Assembly (NCBI GenBank): GCA_013214975.1
Contig: JABSPR010000296.1
Span: 1-9,223, forward strand
Direction of reading: 5' to 3'
DNA from: Flavobacteriales bacterium
Lineage (GTDB): Bacteria; Bacteroidota; Bacteroidia; DT-38
Length of the DNA stretch: 9,223 bases
Positions 1 to 7,063 of this stretch are shown here, in pieces. Positions within the stretch are counted from its first letter, which is position 1. Each line of letters begins with the position of its first letter. The position numbers and the translations under genes are program-made. Under the pieces are notes generated by a model. That model saw only the letters and a program-made list of their open reading frames with translations. It was not told where the DNA came from and made no database searches.

Positions 1-1902
1 ATACTCATCTTTTTCTTGTTCGTTTTTGCGAGCCATTCGGATGCTCAATACAGACAGAATTATTTTGAGCGCGGACGAAACGCACTTATTGCTAAAAATT
101 ATACACAAGCGATTGAATTCTTTAGTTATTCCATAAACGAAAATCAATTTTATCAGGCCTATTTCTATCGCGGGATGGCCAAAGATAGATTAGGCGACAT
201 CCGTGGTGCCGTGGTCGACTATACCTATTGTATTAGACAATCCCCTTATCATAAAGATGCATATCACTCAAGAGCTGTGGCACGAGACAGGCTTTTTATT
301 TACGAAGGTGCCTTCCAGGATTTCGCTCAGGTTATTGCGATGGACTCCATGGATTATCGCGTGTACCTTAATAGATCCATTACCCATTTAGCACTCAAAC
401 ATTTTAAAGCAACTATTAAGGATATTGACAAAGCACTTAGTCTAAAAGCATTTGGAGAAAACCCATATTTAATACGCGGATCGGCCTATGCTGGATTAGA
501 AGAATACAAAAAAGCTATCCACGATTTCAACAAGTCTATTCAAAGAAATACGAGAAGTACGGATGCGCATTTACAACGCGGTACGTGCTATAGAGAAATG
601 AAAAAACTCGATTCGGCTATGGTCGATTTTAAATGGGTCTTAGACAGAGACTCTCTAAATCCACAAGCACTATTTCACCGAGGAATGGTTAAAAAAGATC
701 AGTCCAAACTAGATGAAGCAATGATGGATATTGACAAATCGATAACGTTGGCTCCTCAATATACTATTGCAATCTTTAACAGAGCAATACTTAAAAGCAA
801 TGAAAAAGATTACCAAGGTGCATTGGCAGATTACAATGAAGTAGTTAAGCAAAATCCTAAAAACATATTAGCATTCTATAATAGAGCTGGTATAAAAAGA
901 CGAATTAAAGACCTTACCGGATCAATAGAAGATTACACGAAAGCAATAGAATTATATCCTGAATTTACAGATGCCTATAGAAACCGAGCGGATGTAAAAA
1001 AACAGATGAGCCAATTTAAGAATGCAGAAAAAGATCTTCAACTCGCTGCCCAAATTTCCCTACTTCAAGAAAGTAGGAACGACACTTTAAATCATAAAGA
1101 ATCGCTTAAACTTAAAAAGCTAATGAGTCTGTCGGGACCTCTACCTAGTATAAAAGACAGAGAAGGTAAAATGCAATACGATCACATCGATGTGCAAATC
1201 AAAGCTTTCTACATATTATCCTCCACAGAGAACTCAAAAAAAAGTTATCTCCTTTATGATGCCGAGAACAAGAAGAATTATTCTTGGGATCTTATTGCAC
1301 TATCTCCAGCGTCAACTAATACGAACTCAAAAAAATCGAACGAAGATCTTGATGCTTTGAACCAGCTTTACGACGAAAACAAAACTGATATCATTTACCA
1401 TTTAAAAAGAGCAAACCTGTATACTCACTCAGGGGATTACGAGAAAGCCATTGCCGACTTTAACCTAGTACTATCATCAGACGACAAGAACATCCTTGCA
1501 TATTTTGGCAGAGCCAATGCAAAATTAAAATTCCGTGAATTACAAAATTATTCCAATTTAGAAAATACCCTTACCGCAAAAAATGAGAATGAAGAACATA
1601 CTATATCCTACGAAACCATCTTAAAGGATTACCAAATTGTACTTGCTTTAGACCCATCGTTCATTTATGCTTACTTCAACAGATCATATTTAAAAAGTTT
1701 AGCCGGAGATTTTAACGGGGCCGTATTTGATCTTGTAAAAGTGATTCGACTTAAACCCCATTTTGCGGAAGCCCACTTTAATAAGGGACTAATAAATTTA
1801 TATCAGAATAAACTAACATCTGGGTGCGTAGATTTAAGCAAGGCTGGTGAGCTTGGATTAGATGAAGTTTACAATATTATATTAAGGTATTGCCGACAAT
1901 AA
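1..1902 (+). CDS. Secreted TPR-repeat protein, 5' end outside the window
   Basis: The frame is open from base 1, so the true start lies upstream. The first codons read ILIFFLFVFASHSDAQ, the hydrophobic core and cleavage region of a signal peptide, so the TTG at 16 is not a credible start. About 628 residues follow. Counting from that TTG, residues about 11-345 hold ten back-to-back 34-residue TPR units (repeated Y/F-N/Y-R-G/A ... D/A-I-x-D-F/Y patterns, often ending in P). A charged non-TPR stretch follows at about 349-462. Four more TPRs fill about 463-620, one of them interrupted by an insert of about 22 residues (near 515-540). The last unit carries the GCVDLSKAGELG pattern and C-terminal YCRQ common in Bacteroidota TPR proteins. 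TPRs are protein-binding scaffolds; the partner is unknown. The location is probably periplasmic or envelope. No enzymatic domain is visible. The family is certain, the role is not. Confidence 0.9.
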   Translation: MLIFFLFVFASHSDAQYRQNYFERGRNALIAKNYTQAIEFFSYSINENQFYQAYFYRGMAKDRLGDIRGAVVDYTYCIRQSPYHKDAYHSRAVARDRLFIYEGAFQDFAQVIAMDSMDYRVYLNRSITHLALKHFKATIKDIDKALSLKAFGENPYLIRGSAYAGLEEYKKAIHDFNKSIQRNTRSTDAHLQRGTCYREMKKLDSAMVDFKWVLDRDSLNPQALFHRGMVKKDQSKLDEAMMDIDKSITLAPQYTIAIFNRAILKSNEKDYQGALADYNEVVKQNPKNILAFYNRAGIKRRIKDLTGSIEDYTKAIELYPEFTDAYRNRADVKKQMSQFKNAEKDLQLAAQISLLQESRNDTLNHKESLKLKKLMSLSGPLPSIKDREGKMQYDHIDVQIKAFYILSSTENSKKSYLLYDAENKKNYSWDLIALSPASTNTNSKKSNEDLDALNQLYDENKTDIIYHLKRANLYTHSGDYEKAIADFNLVLSSDDKNILAYFGRANAKLKFRELQNYSNLENTLTAKNENEEHTISYETILKDYQIVLALDPSFIYAYFNRSYLKSLAGDFNGAVFDLVKVIRLKPHFAEAHFNKGLINLYQNKLTSGCVDLSKAGELGLDEVYNIILRYCRQ

Positions 1903-1975
1903 AACTCTCATTATAATTCCATTTGCTATTGAATAACTTATTTAAATCAATAAATTTTTCTTTTGATTTAATAAT

Positions 1976-1983
1976 TAGTTTTG
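1976..1983 (+). promoter_or_regulatory. Probable Bacteroidota -7 promoter element
   Basis: TAGTTTTG matches the Bacteroidota -7 consensus TAnnTTTG exactly. It lies 50 bases before the ATG of the cold-shock-domain gene at 2034, implying a leader of roughly 45 bases. No clear TTG -33 element is seen 17-23 bases upstream, only a T-rich stretch, so the call rests on the -7 box and its position. Confidence 0.45.
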
Positions 1984-2033
1984 TAACCATTAAGAAATGA
2001 ACTAGTAATACTTTAAAAACATAAAGAGCCAAC

Positions 2034-2480
2034 ATGGGTAAATCACAAGAAACGTTCGGAAAAAAAGAGAAGGAAAAAAAACGTCTTAAGAAAAGAAAAG
2101 ACAAAGCTCTCAAAAAAGAAGAACGTAAAGCTAACGCTGGAGGAAGTGATTTAGATAGTATGATGGCATATGTTGACGAGAACGGTCAAATAGTAGATAC
2201 TCCGCCAGACCCACTTAAGAAAGTAAAGATTAAAGCATCAAGTATCGAAATTGGTGTTCCTAAGAAAGAAGCTATCGAAGACGAGCAGTTCCGAAACGGA
2301 CGTGTTGATTTCTTTAACCACGATAAAGGCTTTGGATTTATTATCGCTATCGGCACGCAAGAAAAATTCTTTGTGCACATCAACAATGTAATAGACGATA
2401 TTACTGAAGGTAACATGGTTGTCTTTGAAGTTGAGAAAGGAGCTAAGGGCATGGATGCCGTTCGGGTAAAAAAAGCCTAA
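2034..2480 (+). CDS. Cold-shock-domain protein with basic N-terminal extension
   Basis: This 148-residue protein has two parts. Residues 1-35 are extremely Lys/Arg-rich (MGKSQETFGKKEKEKK...) and probably form a charged RNA-contacting helix. A linker contains MMAYVDENGQI and TPPDP. Residues about 88-146 form a complete cold-shock OB fold, with RNP1 KGFGFI at 98-103 and RNP2 FFVHI at 112-116. Both nucleic-acid-binding aromatic motifs are intact. The combination of a basic head, the TPPDP linker and a C-terminal CSD is a recurring Bacteroidota architecture. Its likely role is as a cytoplasmic single-stranded RNA chaperone, possibly ribosome- or RNA-helicase-associated, which is inferred. The ATG at 2034 follows an A-rich leader without a Shine-Dalgarno sequence, as is normal in the phylum. 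It stands alone, 131 bases after the TPR gene, with its own -7 box. It is roughly twice the length of a classical CspA because of the extension. Confidence 0.95.
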   Translation: MGKSQETFGKKEKEKKRLKKRKDKALKKEERKANAGGSDLDSMMAYVDENGQIVDTPPDPLKKVKIKASSIEIGVPKKEAIEDEQFRNGRVDFFNHDKGFGFIIAIGTQEKFFVHINNVIDDITEGNMVVFEVEKGAKGMDAVRVKKA

Positions 2481-2514
2481 CCCCCATTTTAAGTAAAAAA
2501 TTTTCCCAATTAAT

Positions 2515-2545
2515 TTGGATTCGGAGAATATAACTACCTTATTTG
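2515..2545 (+). promoter_or_regulatory. Possible weak promoter for the MarR gene
   Basis: TTG at 2515-2517 is followed after 17 bases by TACCTTAT (6 of 8 to TAnnTTTG), or after 20 bases by CTTATTTG (TTTG half only). This lies about 40-50 bases before the MarR ATG. Neither -7 candidate is a full match. It is listed because the 104-base gap needs some promoter if MarR is transcribed separately from the cold-shock gene, and no clear terminator is seen between them. Confidence 0.3.
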
Positions 2546-2584
2546 TTGCAACAATAATCATTTAAACAAATATTAAGCATTACA

Positions 2585-3034
2585 ATGAGATTCGAAGACG
2601 AAATAAAACAAGAAAAATTTAAAGATGTGCACCACAAAGCATTTTTAAATTTGATGTTTACTTCCAAACACATGGAATCCAATGGCAAAGAAGTAATGAA
2701 GCCTTTCGGTGTTACGTCTCAGCAATACAATGTTCTTCGAATTCTTAAAGGAAAGTATCCTCAACTCAGGTCGGCCGATGAGATTAAACAAGTGATGATA
2801 GACAAAAGTCCTGACCTCACGAGACTCCTCGATCGACTATTAATAAGAGAATTTGTTACAAGAGAAACTTGTTCGGACAATAGAAGGAAACTGGAAATTG
2901 GTATTACAAAAAAAGGATTAAAACAATTGGACAAAATGGAACCCGCACTAGAAGAGTTTCATAAAGCCAACAAACGAATTACGAAAAAGGAAGCAGAAGA
3001 ACTGAGTAAAATTTTAGATAAGATGAGAGGGTAA
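2585..3034 (+). CDS. MarR-family winged-helix transcriptional regulator
   Basis: This 149-residue protein has the usual MarR length and layout: N-terminal dimerisation helix, winged helix-turn-helix in the middle, and a second long C-terminal helix. The DNA-binding core runs from FGVTSQQYNVLRIL (41-54) through SADEIKQVMI (63-72) and recognition helix SPDLTRLLDRLL (75-86). The wing ends in the family signature D98-x-R100-x7-T108 (DNRRKLEIGIT). The protein has one cysteine, C96, at the tip of the wing. Some MarR relatives use a cysteine as a redox switch, but nothing here proves that. MarR proteins usually repress neighbouring genes and release DNA on binding a small molecule or on oxidation. 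The natural targets are the downstream DoxX-like, CDGSH and YceI genes, which run in the same direction. That regulon is inferred from order only; I saw no obvious operator palindrome in the 88-base gap after it. Confidence 0.93.
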   Translation: MRFEDEIKQEKFKDVHHKAFLNLMFTSKHMESNGKEVMKPFGVTSQQYNVLRILKGKYPQLRSADEIKQVMIDKSPDLTRLLDRLLIREFVTRETCSDNRRKLEIGITKKGLKQLDKMEPALEEFHKANKRITKKEAEELSKILDKMRG

Positions 3035-3122
3035 AAAAAATTTATCCATATATCTGTTTAAACAACTTATGTTTAATGAATAATCGATAAGGATAAACAC
3101 AAATAATTAACACTTAGAAAAC

Positions 3123-3528
3123 ATGACTACAAAAACAAAAAATATAATAAACGGAACTGTGCAAGGTTTGCTTAGCGTAATGATGCTAATGCCAGGAATA
3201 ATGAAACTAATAACTCCATAAGCAGAGCTTGTGGCACAAATGCCTTGGGCAGAAGGTTTTTCTTCTTCACAAGTAATGGAGATTGGAGCATTAAAGATTT
3301 TAGGAGTAATAGGATTAAACCTTCCTTTTCCTTCTTAAGAAATTCAAGCAGCTTGTTCCCGTCGCTTCGGCCGGATTAGCTCTAACAATGGCCGGAGCTG
3401 TTTTAACACATCTTGGCAGAGGAGAAAATTTTATTCCGCCTTTAGTAATAATGACTATCGCGATCTATGTAACTTACATTCGCAAAGACTTATTATTAGA
3501 CAACGAATCAACTAGTATACCAGCTTAA
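3123..3528 (+). pseudogene. DoxX-like membrane protein, broken by a stop and a frameshift
   Basis: The ATG at 3123 opens MTTKTKNIINGTVQGLLSVM..., the first membrane helix of a DoxX-like four-helix protein. After ...MKLITP a TAA (3219-3221) interrupts just where the family continues; the frame then resumes at AELVAQMPWAEGF and IGALKILGVIGLNLPF. In the pyrimidine tract at 3321-3336 the frame shifts by one base. In the new frame the match runs on as LLKKFKQLVPVASAGLALT, AGAVLTHLGRGENFIPPLV and a final helix to the TAA at 3526-3528. The apparent second stop at 3336 is only a result of reading past the shift. There are thus two lesions, one nonsense (a plausible single-base change from AAA, GAA or CAA) and one 1-base indel, in an otherwise complete gene of about 135 codons. 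DoxX-like proteins are small inner-membrane proteins often found beside MarR and YceI genes and linked to redox or thiol stress. It is unlikely to be functional here. Confidence 0.88.
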
Positions 3529-3600
3529 CAATAAACTCTTTTCGAATAGTCACGTTAACGAATCAACTATCTGAATGATTAACAACAGAAAATAAATACT

Positions 3601-3846
3601 ATGTCGAAAGGAGAAGTTGCGGGCAAAGCCCCGAAGATGGAAAAACTGGTTGAAGGAAAAACTTATTGCTGGTGCGCTTGTGGCAAAGCAAAGAATCAAC
3701 CATGGTGTGATGGATCACATGCGAGTACCTCCATGAACACCAAAATATTTAAACCAGAAAAGGATGTAACGGCTGCAATTTGTATGTGTAAACAAACAAA
3801 TAACCCACCCTACTGTGATGGCTCTCATTCTAATTTATCCGCTTAA
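3601..3846 (+). CDS. Two-motif CDGSH iron-sulfur protein
   Basis: This 81-residue soluble protein contains two complete CDGSH-type [2Fe-2S] sites. The first uses C25, C27, C36 and H40 (CACGKAKNQPWCDGSH). The second uses C61, C63, C72 and H76 (CMCKQTNNPPYCDGSH). Both keep the C-x-C-x8-C-x3-H spacing with the 3-Cys/1-His ligand set, and both keep the proline two residues before the third cysteine. The protein has almost nothing else, so it should bind two clusters. There is no signal peptide or membrane anchor, so it is cytoplasmic. CDGSH proteins (mitoNEET relatives) carry redox-active, transferable clusters; the physiological partner is unknown. The ATG at 3601 is preceded by an A-rich leader. 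The YceI gene starts 33 bases after it with no terminator between, so the two are probably co-transcribed, with MarR and the DoxX-like pseudogene upstream. This suggests a redox or oxidative-stress setting. Confidence 0.95.
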   Translation: MSKGEVAGKAPKMEKLVEGKTYCWCACGKAKNQPWCDGSHASTSMNTKIFKPEKDVTAAICMCKQTNNPPYCDGSHSNLSA

Positions 3847-3879
3847 AAAATTATAACAATTAACTAAATCAATACAATC

Positions 3880-4518
3880 ATGAAAAATAGTTTTATATCA
3901 ATTGCCCTATTCTCTACAATGTTGTTCGCAGCATGTGGTGGAGAATCAAAAGAAGTAAGTGTAGAAGAAAATGCAGCACCAGAAGAAACTGCTGCCACAA
4001 CTTCCAAATCACTAGCCATTAATGCAGAGAGAAGTAGTGTTATATGGAGAGGGGAAGTTGCAGGTGTATACGGACACGATGGTATCGTAAACGTTAAATC
4101 TGGAAATATTTCTGTAGAGAACAATGCAATTACTGGAGGTGAAGTCGTTATCGACATGACAACTATTGTTGCAACAGATAGCGCTTCTTACAAAACAGAA
4201 GGGGAAGGTCAGATAACGGATTTAGAAAGTCACCTTACTACTGCCGATTTCTTTAACACAGGAGAGTTTGGTACTTCTACTTTTACAATTACATCTGTAA
4301 GTGGAAATTCAATCACTGGTAACTTAACTGTTAGAGGAAAAACAAACGAGGAGACATTTGAGGCAACTACACTTAAAGTAAATGACAATGGTGCTAGTGT
4401 TTCTGGAACATTGGTTTTTAACCGTCAGAACTACGATGTGGCATGGGTACATTACATGAAAGACATGTTACTATCGGATGACATTGCGCTTAATATCGCA
4501 ATTGAAGCAGGAAATTAA
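3880..4518 (+). CDS. YceI-family lipoprotein
   Basis: This 212-residue protein starts with a lipoprotein signal (MKNSFISIALFSTMLFAAC) with C19 as the lipidated residue, then an acidic, Ala-rich linker to about residue 42. Residues about 45-211 match the YceI lipocalin-like barrel: VIWRGEVAG and GHDGIVNVKSG near the start, ITGGEVVIDMTTI (84-96), a helix-strand segment LESHLTTADFFNTGEFGTST (115-134), LTVRGKTNEETF (149-160), FNRQNYDVAW (180-189) and a C-terminal DDIALNIAI. YceI-type barrels bind long isoprenoid or other amphiphilic lipids (polyprenyl or quinone-like). The lipid anchor puts this one on an envelope membrane. MarR plus DoxX-like plus YceI neighbours are common in Bacteroidota, so a role in lipid or quinone protection under stress is reasonable but inferred. 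It is complete at both ends, with no odd residues. Confidence 0.95.
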   Translation: MKNSFISIALFSTMLFAACGGESKEVSVEENAAPEETAATTSKSLAINAERSSVIWRGEVAGVYGHDGIVNVKSGNISVENNAITGGEVVIDMTTIVATDSASYKTEGEGQITDLESHLTTADFFNTGEFGTSTFTITSVSGNSITGNLTVRGKTNEETFEATTLKVNDNGASVSGTLVFNRQNYDVAWVHYMKDMLLSDDIALNIAIEAGN

Positions 4519-4531
4519 AATATTAGATACA

Positions 4532-4553
4532 GTTGTTCGTCTTCAAGAACAAC
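4532..4553 (+). other. Hairpin 3' of the YceI gene
   Basis: GTTGTTC (4532-4538) and GAACAAC (4547-4553) form a perfect 7-bp stem around an 8-base loop, starting 14 bases after the YceI stop codon. No U-run follows on either strand, so it is not a canonical intrinsic terminator. It could be a 3'-end stabiliser or processing structure for the operon mRNA. Confidence 0.4.
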
Positions 4554-4650
4554 AAGTAAATAATCAATTTTAATAAGATTATATGAAGAACAATTAGGGC
4601 TTAAAACGACGGAGGAGTTATTTGACAAATTCGTTTCGTATCCTGCAGAG

Positions 4651-4682
4651 AGATCCTGGTTCACTACTCCCAGGGTCTTTTT
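4651..4682 (+). terminator. Intrinsic terminator before the ABC transporter gene
   Basis: AGATCCTGG (4651-4659) pairs with CCAGGGTCT (4670-4678) in a 9-bp stem with one T-G wobble, around a 10-base loop, followed by TTTTT (4678-4682). It ends 43 bases before the ABC transporter start. It lies 133 bases after the YceI stop, so it ends either the MarR-YceI transcript or a short unannotated RNA encoded in the 4519-4650 gap. Confidence 0.7.
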
Positions 4683-4725
4683 GTGTTGTTATATTTAATC
4701 TAAAAGGTATAAAATACCATTTCTA

Positions 4726-6462
4726 ATGAGTGAAGGAAGAGTCTCCATAAACAGTGTTTTCAAAAGCATTGTGTGGCCAAGAAGATACCTTCTGCTATTT
4801 GGTTTAGTTCTTATCATTATAAGCCGACTAGCGAGTCTTGTACTTCCAGGTGCCTCCAAATATTTAATCGATGATGTTATCGTAAATAAAGACATCGATA
4901 AACTTTACTATGTAATAATGTGGGTTGGCTCATCTATAGTAGTGCAAGCCATCACCTCTTTTCTTCTCACAAGAATATTAAGTGTAGAAGCGCAACATTT
5001 AATCTCAGAACTTAGAGTTAAAGTCCAGAAAAAGGTACTCGGATTACCTATAAACTTTTTCGATAATAGTAAATCAGGAGAACTAGTATCTCGTATTATG
5101 ACAGATGTTGAAGGCGTACGTAATCTTGTAGGCACTGGAGTAGTCCAATTAATTGGAGGAACAATAACATCCGTTATCTCTCTATTCTTATTAATAAAGA
5201 TTAGTCCATCGATGACGGCATACGTTCTGATTCCTGTTGCAATATTTGGATTTATTGCGCTTAAAGCTTTCGGATACATCCGACCGATATTTAGAGAAAG
5301 GAGAAAAATTAATGCCGAGGTTACTGGTCGACTTACAGAAACTTTGAATGGCATTCGAGTTATTAAAGGATTCAATGCAGAGCAGCAAGAAATAGAAACA
5401 TTTGAAACAGGTATAGAGAAGTTATTCCTCAACATTAAAAAGAGCATGACCTCCACTGCGTTAGTAACCAGTTCTGCGACCTTCTTATTAGGCCTAGCGT
5501 CTGCAGGAATAATGGGAATTGGTGGTTTTATGATGATTAATGACGACTTAACTTTTGGAGACTTCTTAGCCTTTACCCTCTACCTTGGTTTTATGATTGC
5601 ACCGATTGTTCAAATGAGCAATATAGGTAGTCAGCTTACAGAAGGCTTAGCAGGATTAGATAAAACAGAAGAACTAATGTCGATGGAATCGGAATACGAC
5701 GATACAGAAAGAACAATAGACATTGGTGTTACAAAGGGAGACATTATATTTGATAACGTTTCGTTCGAATACGAGGAACACAAAGAAGTCCTTCACAATA
5801 TATCTTTGGAAGCCCCTCACGGGTCAGTTACTGCATTAGTTGGTTCATCGGGTTCGGGAAAAAGTACGATGGCCGGCTTAGTCGCTTCATTTCTATCTCC
5901 GTCTCAAGGTACTATTGCAATTGATGGACATGATTTGAAAAAAGTAACATTGAACAGTTATCGTAGTAATCTTGGCGTCGTACTTCAAGATGAGTTCCTA
6001 TTTGAAGGTACAATTAGAGAAAATATCACTTTCGCCAAGGCAGATGCAAGTGAAGAAGAAATAAACTCTGCAGTTAAAGCCGCATATGTAGATGAATTTT
6101 CAGATCGATTTGATGATGGGCTAGAAACCATAATTGGCGAACGAGGCGTCAAGCTTTCTGGTGGTCAACGACAACGAATAGCTATTGCCAGAGCACTTTT
6201 GGCCAATCCAAAAATATTGATTCTCGACGAGGCTACTTCAAGCTTAGATACAGAAAGTGAGTCACTGATTCAGAAAAGTTTAGAGACGTTAATGGAAGGA
6301 CGAACTACTTTTGTAATTGCGCATAGATTAAGTACTATTCAAAAGGCTGATCAGATATTAGTAATAGAACATGGCAAAATAACAGAACGAGGGATTCACG
6401 ACAAACTGATCGCATCAGAAGGAAGATACCATGAGTTATTTACCTACCAAGCAAGAATTTAA
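4726..6462 (+). CDS. MsbA-type ABC exporter (fused permease and ATPase)
   Basis: This 578-residue half-transporter, which would work as a homodimer, has normal length for the family. The N-terminal permease domain has six predicted membrane helices at about 17-40, 62-85, 137-160, 163-185, 245-270 and 275-297. The C-terminal ATPase domain is complete: A-loop Y349, Walker A GSSGSGKST (373-381, K379), Q-loop Q421, signature LSGGQ (477-481), Walker B ILILDE (497-502, catalytic E502), D-loop SLD (506-508) and switch histidine H533 in IAHRLST. All residues needed for ATP hydrolysis are present. It belongs to the lipid A, lipid and multidrug exporter group of the inner membrane. The cargo cannot be read from sequence, and no accessory gene sits beside it, so lipid or drug export are both possible. 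The ATG at 4726 gives a short cytosolic head before helix 1. A weak TATATTTA box (4690-4697, 7 of 8 to the -7 consensus) could drive it after the preceding terminator. Confidence 0.95.
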   Translation: MSEGRVSINSVFKSIVWPRRYLLLFGLVLIIISRLASLVLPGASKYLIDDVIVNKDIDKLYYVIMWVGSSIVVQAITSFLLTRILSVEAQHLISELRVKVQKKVLGLPINFFDNSKSGELVSRIMTDVEGVRNLVGTGVVQLIGGTITSVISLFLLIKISPSMTAYVLIPVAIFGFIALKAFGYIRPIFRERRKINAEVTGRLTETLNGIRVIKGFNAEQQEIETFETGIEKLFLNIKKSMTSTALVTSSATFLLGLASAGIMGIGGFMMINDDLTFGDFLAFTLYLGFMIAPIVQMSNIGSQLTEGLAGLDKTEELMSMESEYDDTERTIDIGVTKGDIIFDNVSFEYEEHKEVLHNISLEAPHGSVTALVGSSGSGKSTMAGLVASFLSPSQGTIAIDGHDLKKVTLNSYRSNLGVVLQDEFLFEGTIRENITFAKADASEEEINSAVKAAYVDEFSDRFDDGLETIIGERGVKLSGGQRQRIAIARALLANPKILILDEATSSLDTESESLIQKSLETLMEGRTTFVIAHRLSTIQKADQILVIEHGKITERGIHDKLIASEGRYHELFTYQARI

Positions 6463-6505
6463 GAGGACACGTCGATAATAATATTACAATCAAAAAGCAT
6501 CGAAT

Positions 6506-6537
6506 TTGGAACTAGTTTAAATAAAATGCTACATTTG
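6506..6537 (+). promoter_or_regulatory. Bacteroidota-type promoter of the small cold-shock gene
   Basis: TTG at 6506-6508 and TACATTTG at 6530-6537 are separated by 21 bases, a full match to the Bacteroidota primary-sigma consensus (TTG, 17-23 bases, TAnnTTTG). Transcription should begin about 6-8 bases downstream, leaving a leader of roughly 15-20 bases before the ATG at 6562. The box overlaps the upstream in-frame ATG at 6526, which therefore cannot be the translation start of this transcript. Confidence 0.78.
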
Positions 6538-6561
6538 TGTCTTAATAACAATAATACAATT

Positions 6562-6753
6562 ATGAGTAACGGAACAGTAAAATTTTTCAACACGACTAAA
6601 GGATTCGGTTTTATTACACCAGACGAAGGTGGAAAAGACGTATTTGTACACCTTAGCGGAGTAGTAGATCAAATCACAGAAGGTGACAAAGTAACCTACG
6701 ATGTTGAAGATGGAAAAAAAGGATTGAACGCAGTTAATGTAAAAGTTGAGTAA
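6562..6753 (+). CDS. CspA-type cold-shock protein
   Basis: The product from the ATG at 6562 is 63 residues (MSNGTVKFFNTTKGFGFITP...), close to the typical CspA length and beginning exactly where the family begins. RNP1 is KGFGFI (13-18) and RNP2 is VFVHL (27-31); the aromatic face that binds single-stranded RNA or DNA is complete. A longer in-frame version from ATG 6526 would add MLHLCLNNNNTI. I reject it because those codons are the promoter -7 box and the untranslated leader. The protein is a cytoplasmic nucleic-acid chaperone, and CspA-type genes are often cold-induced. The leader here is far shorter than the long thermosensing leader of E. coli cspA, so that mechanism is not expected. It is monocistronic, bounded by its own promoter and a strong terminator. 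Its domain resembles the C-terminal half of the protein at 2034-2480, including the shared ITEG and KGxxAVxVK end. Confidence 0.96.
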   Translation: MSNGTVKFFNTTKGFGFITPDEGGKDVFVHLSGVVDQITEGDKVTYDVEDGKKGLNAVNVKVE

Positions 6754-6777
6754 TCAGCCTAACATCTCGTTAATTTT

Positions 6778-6806
6778 AAAAGCTTGTCTCAGACAAGCTT
6801 TTTTTT
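6778..6806 (+). terminator. Strong intrinsic terminator of the cold-shock gene
   Basis: GCTTGTC (6782-6788) and GACAAGC (6792-6798) form a perfect stem with a 3-base TCA loop. AAAA (6778-6781) pairs with the first bases of the eight-T run (6799-6806), giving 11 bp in all. It lies 24 bases after the stop codon. The A-run makes it potentially bidirectional, though nothing convincing converges on it from the right. Confidence 0.92.
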
Positions 6807-7063
6807 ATGCCTAATCCTCACGCTATACCTACCCTTTCGAATCATTTTCTAAAACTTAATAAGCTAGATTATATACGCCAATAATTTCCTCTCCTAAATC
6901 TCCCATAACGACTAAAGACACTTATAATCTTAGCATCAAATTCTACATAAATAAGGATAACGCGCTTATTTTCAGCAACAAATTTCCACACCAAACCGTA
7001 TGCCCTATTGAAATTAATAACATTCCTAAGTAGGACTAATGACATATATTTAATTCAAGTTTA
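6807..7063 (+). other. Intergenic region with no convincing gene
   Basis: Together with the preceding terminator this makes a 310-base gap between the cold-shock gene and the porin pseudogene. I see no promoter with both boxes; the best -7-like string is TATATTTA at 7045-7052, just before the porin ATG and without a -33 partner. A 58-codon minus-strand frame (7045 down to 6869) exists but shows no recognisable motif. The region probably contains the decayed promoter of the porin cassette. Confidence 0.5.

Noticed and set aside
16..18. TTG as the start codon of the TPR gene
   Set aside because: The frame is open to base 1 and the upstream codons complete a signal-peptide core, so the gene is truncated by the window edge.
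3336..3338. A second nonsense mutation in the DoxX-like gene
   Set aside because: It lies in the wrong frame: the reading shifts in the pyrimidine tract just before it, and the shifted frame reads LLKKFKQLVP through this site without a stop.
4908..5456. 182-codon minus-strand frame inside the ABC transporter gene
   Set aside because: It is antisense to conserved transmembrane-domain coding sequence and its translation shows no domain; a shadow of the real gene.
6869..7045. 58-codon minus-strand frame between the cold-shock gene and the porin pseudogene
   Set aside because: No recognisable motif, promoter or terminator. Its length is within what chance allows in this DNA, although a remnant cannot be excluded.
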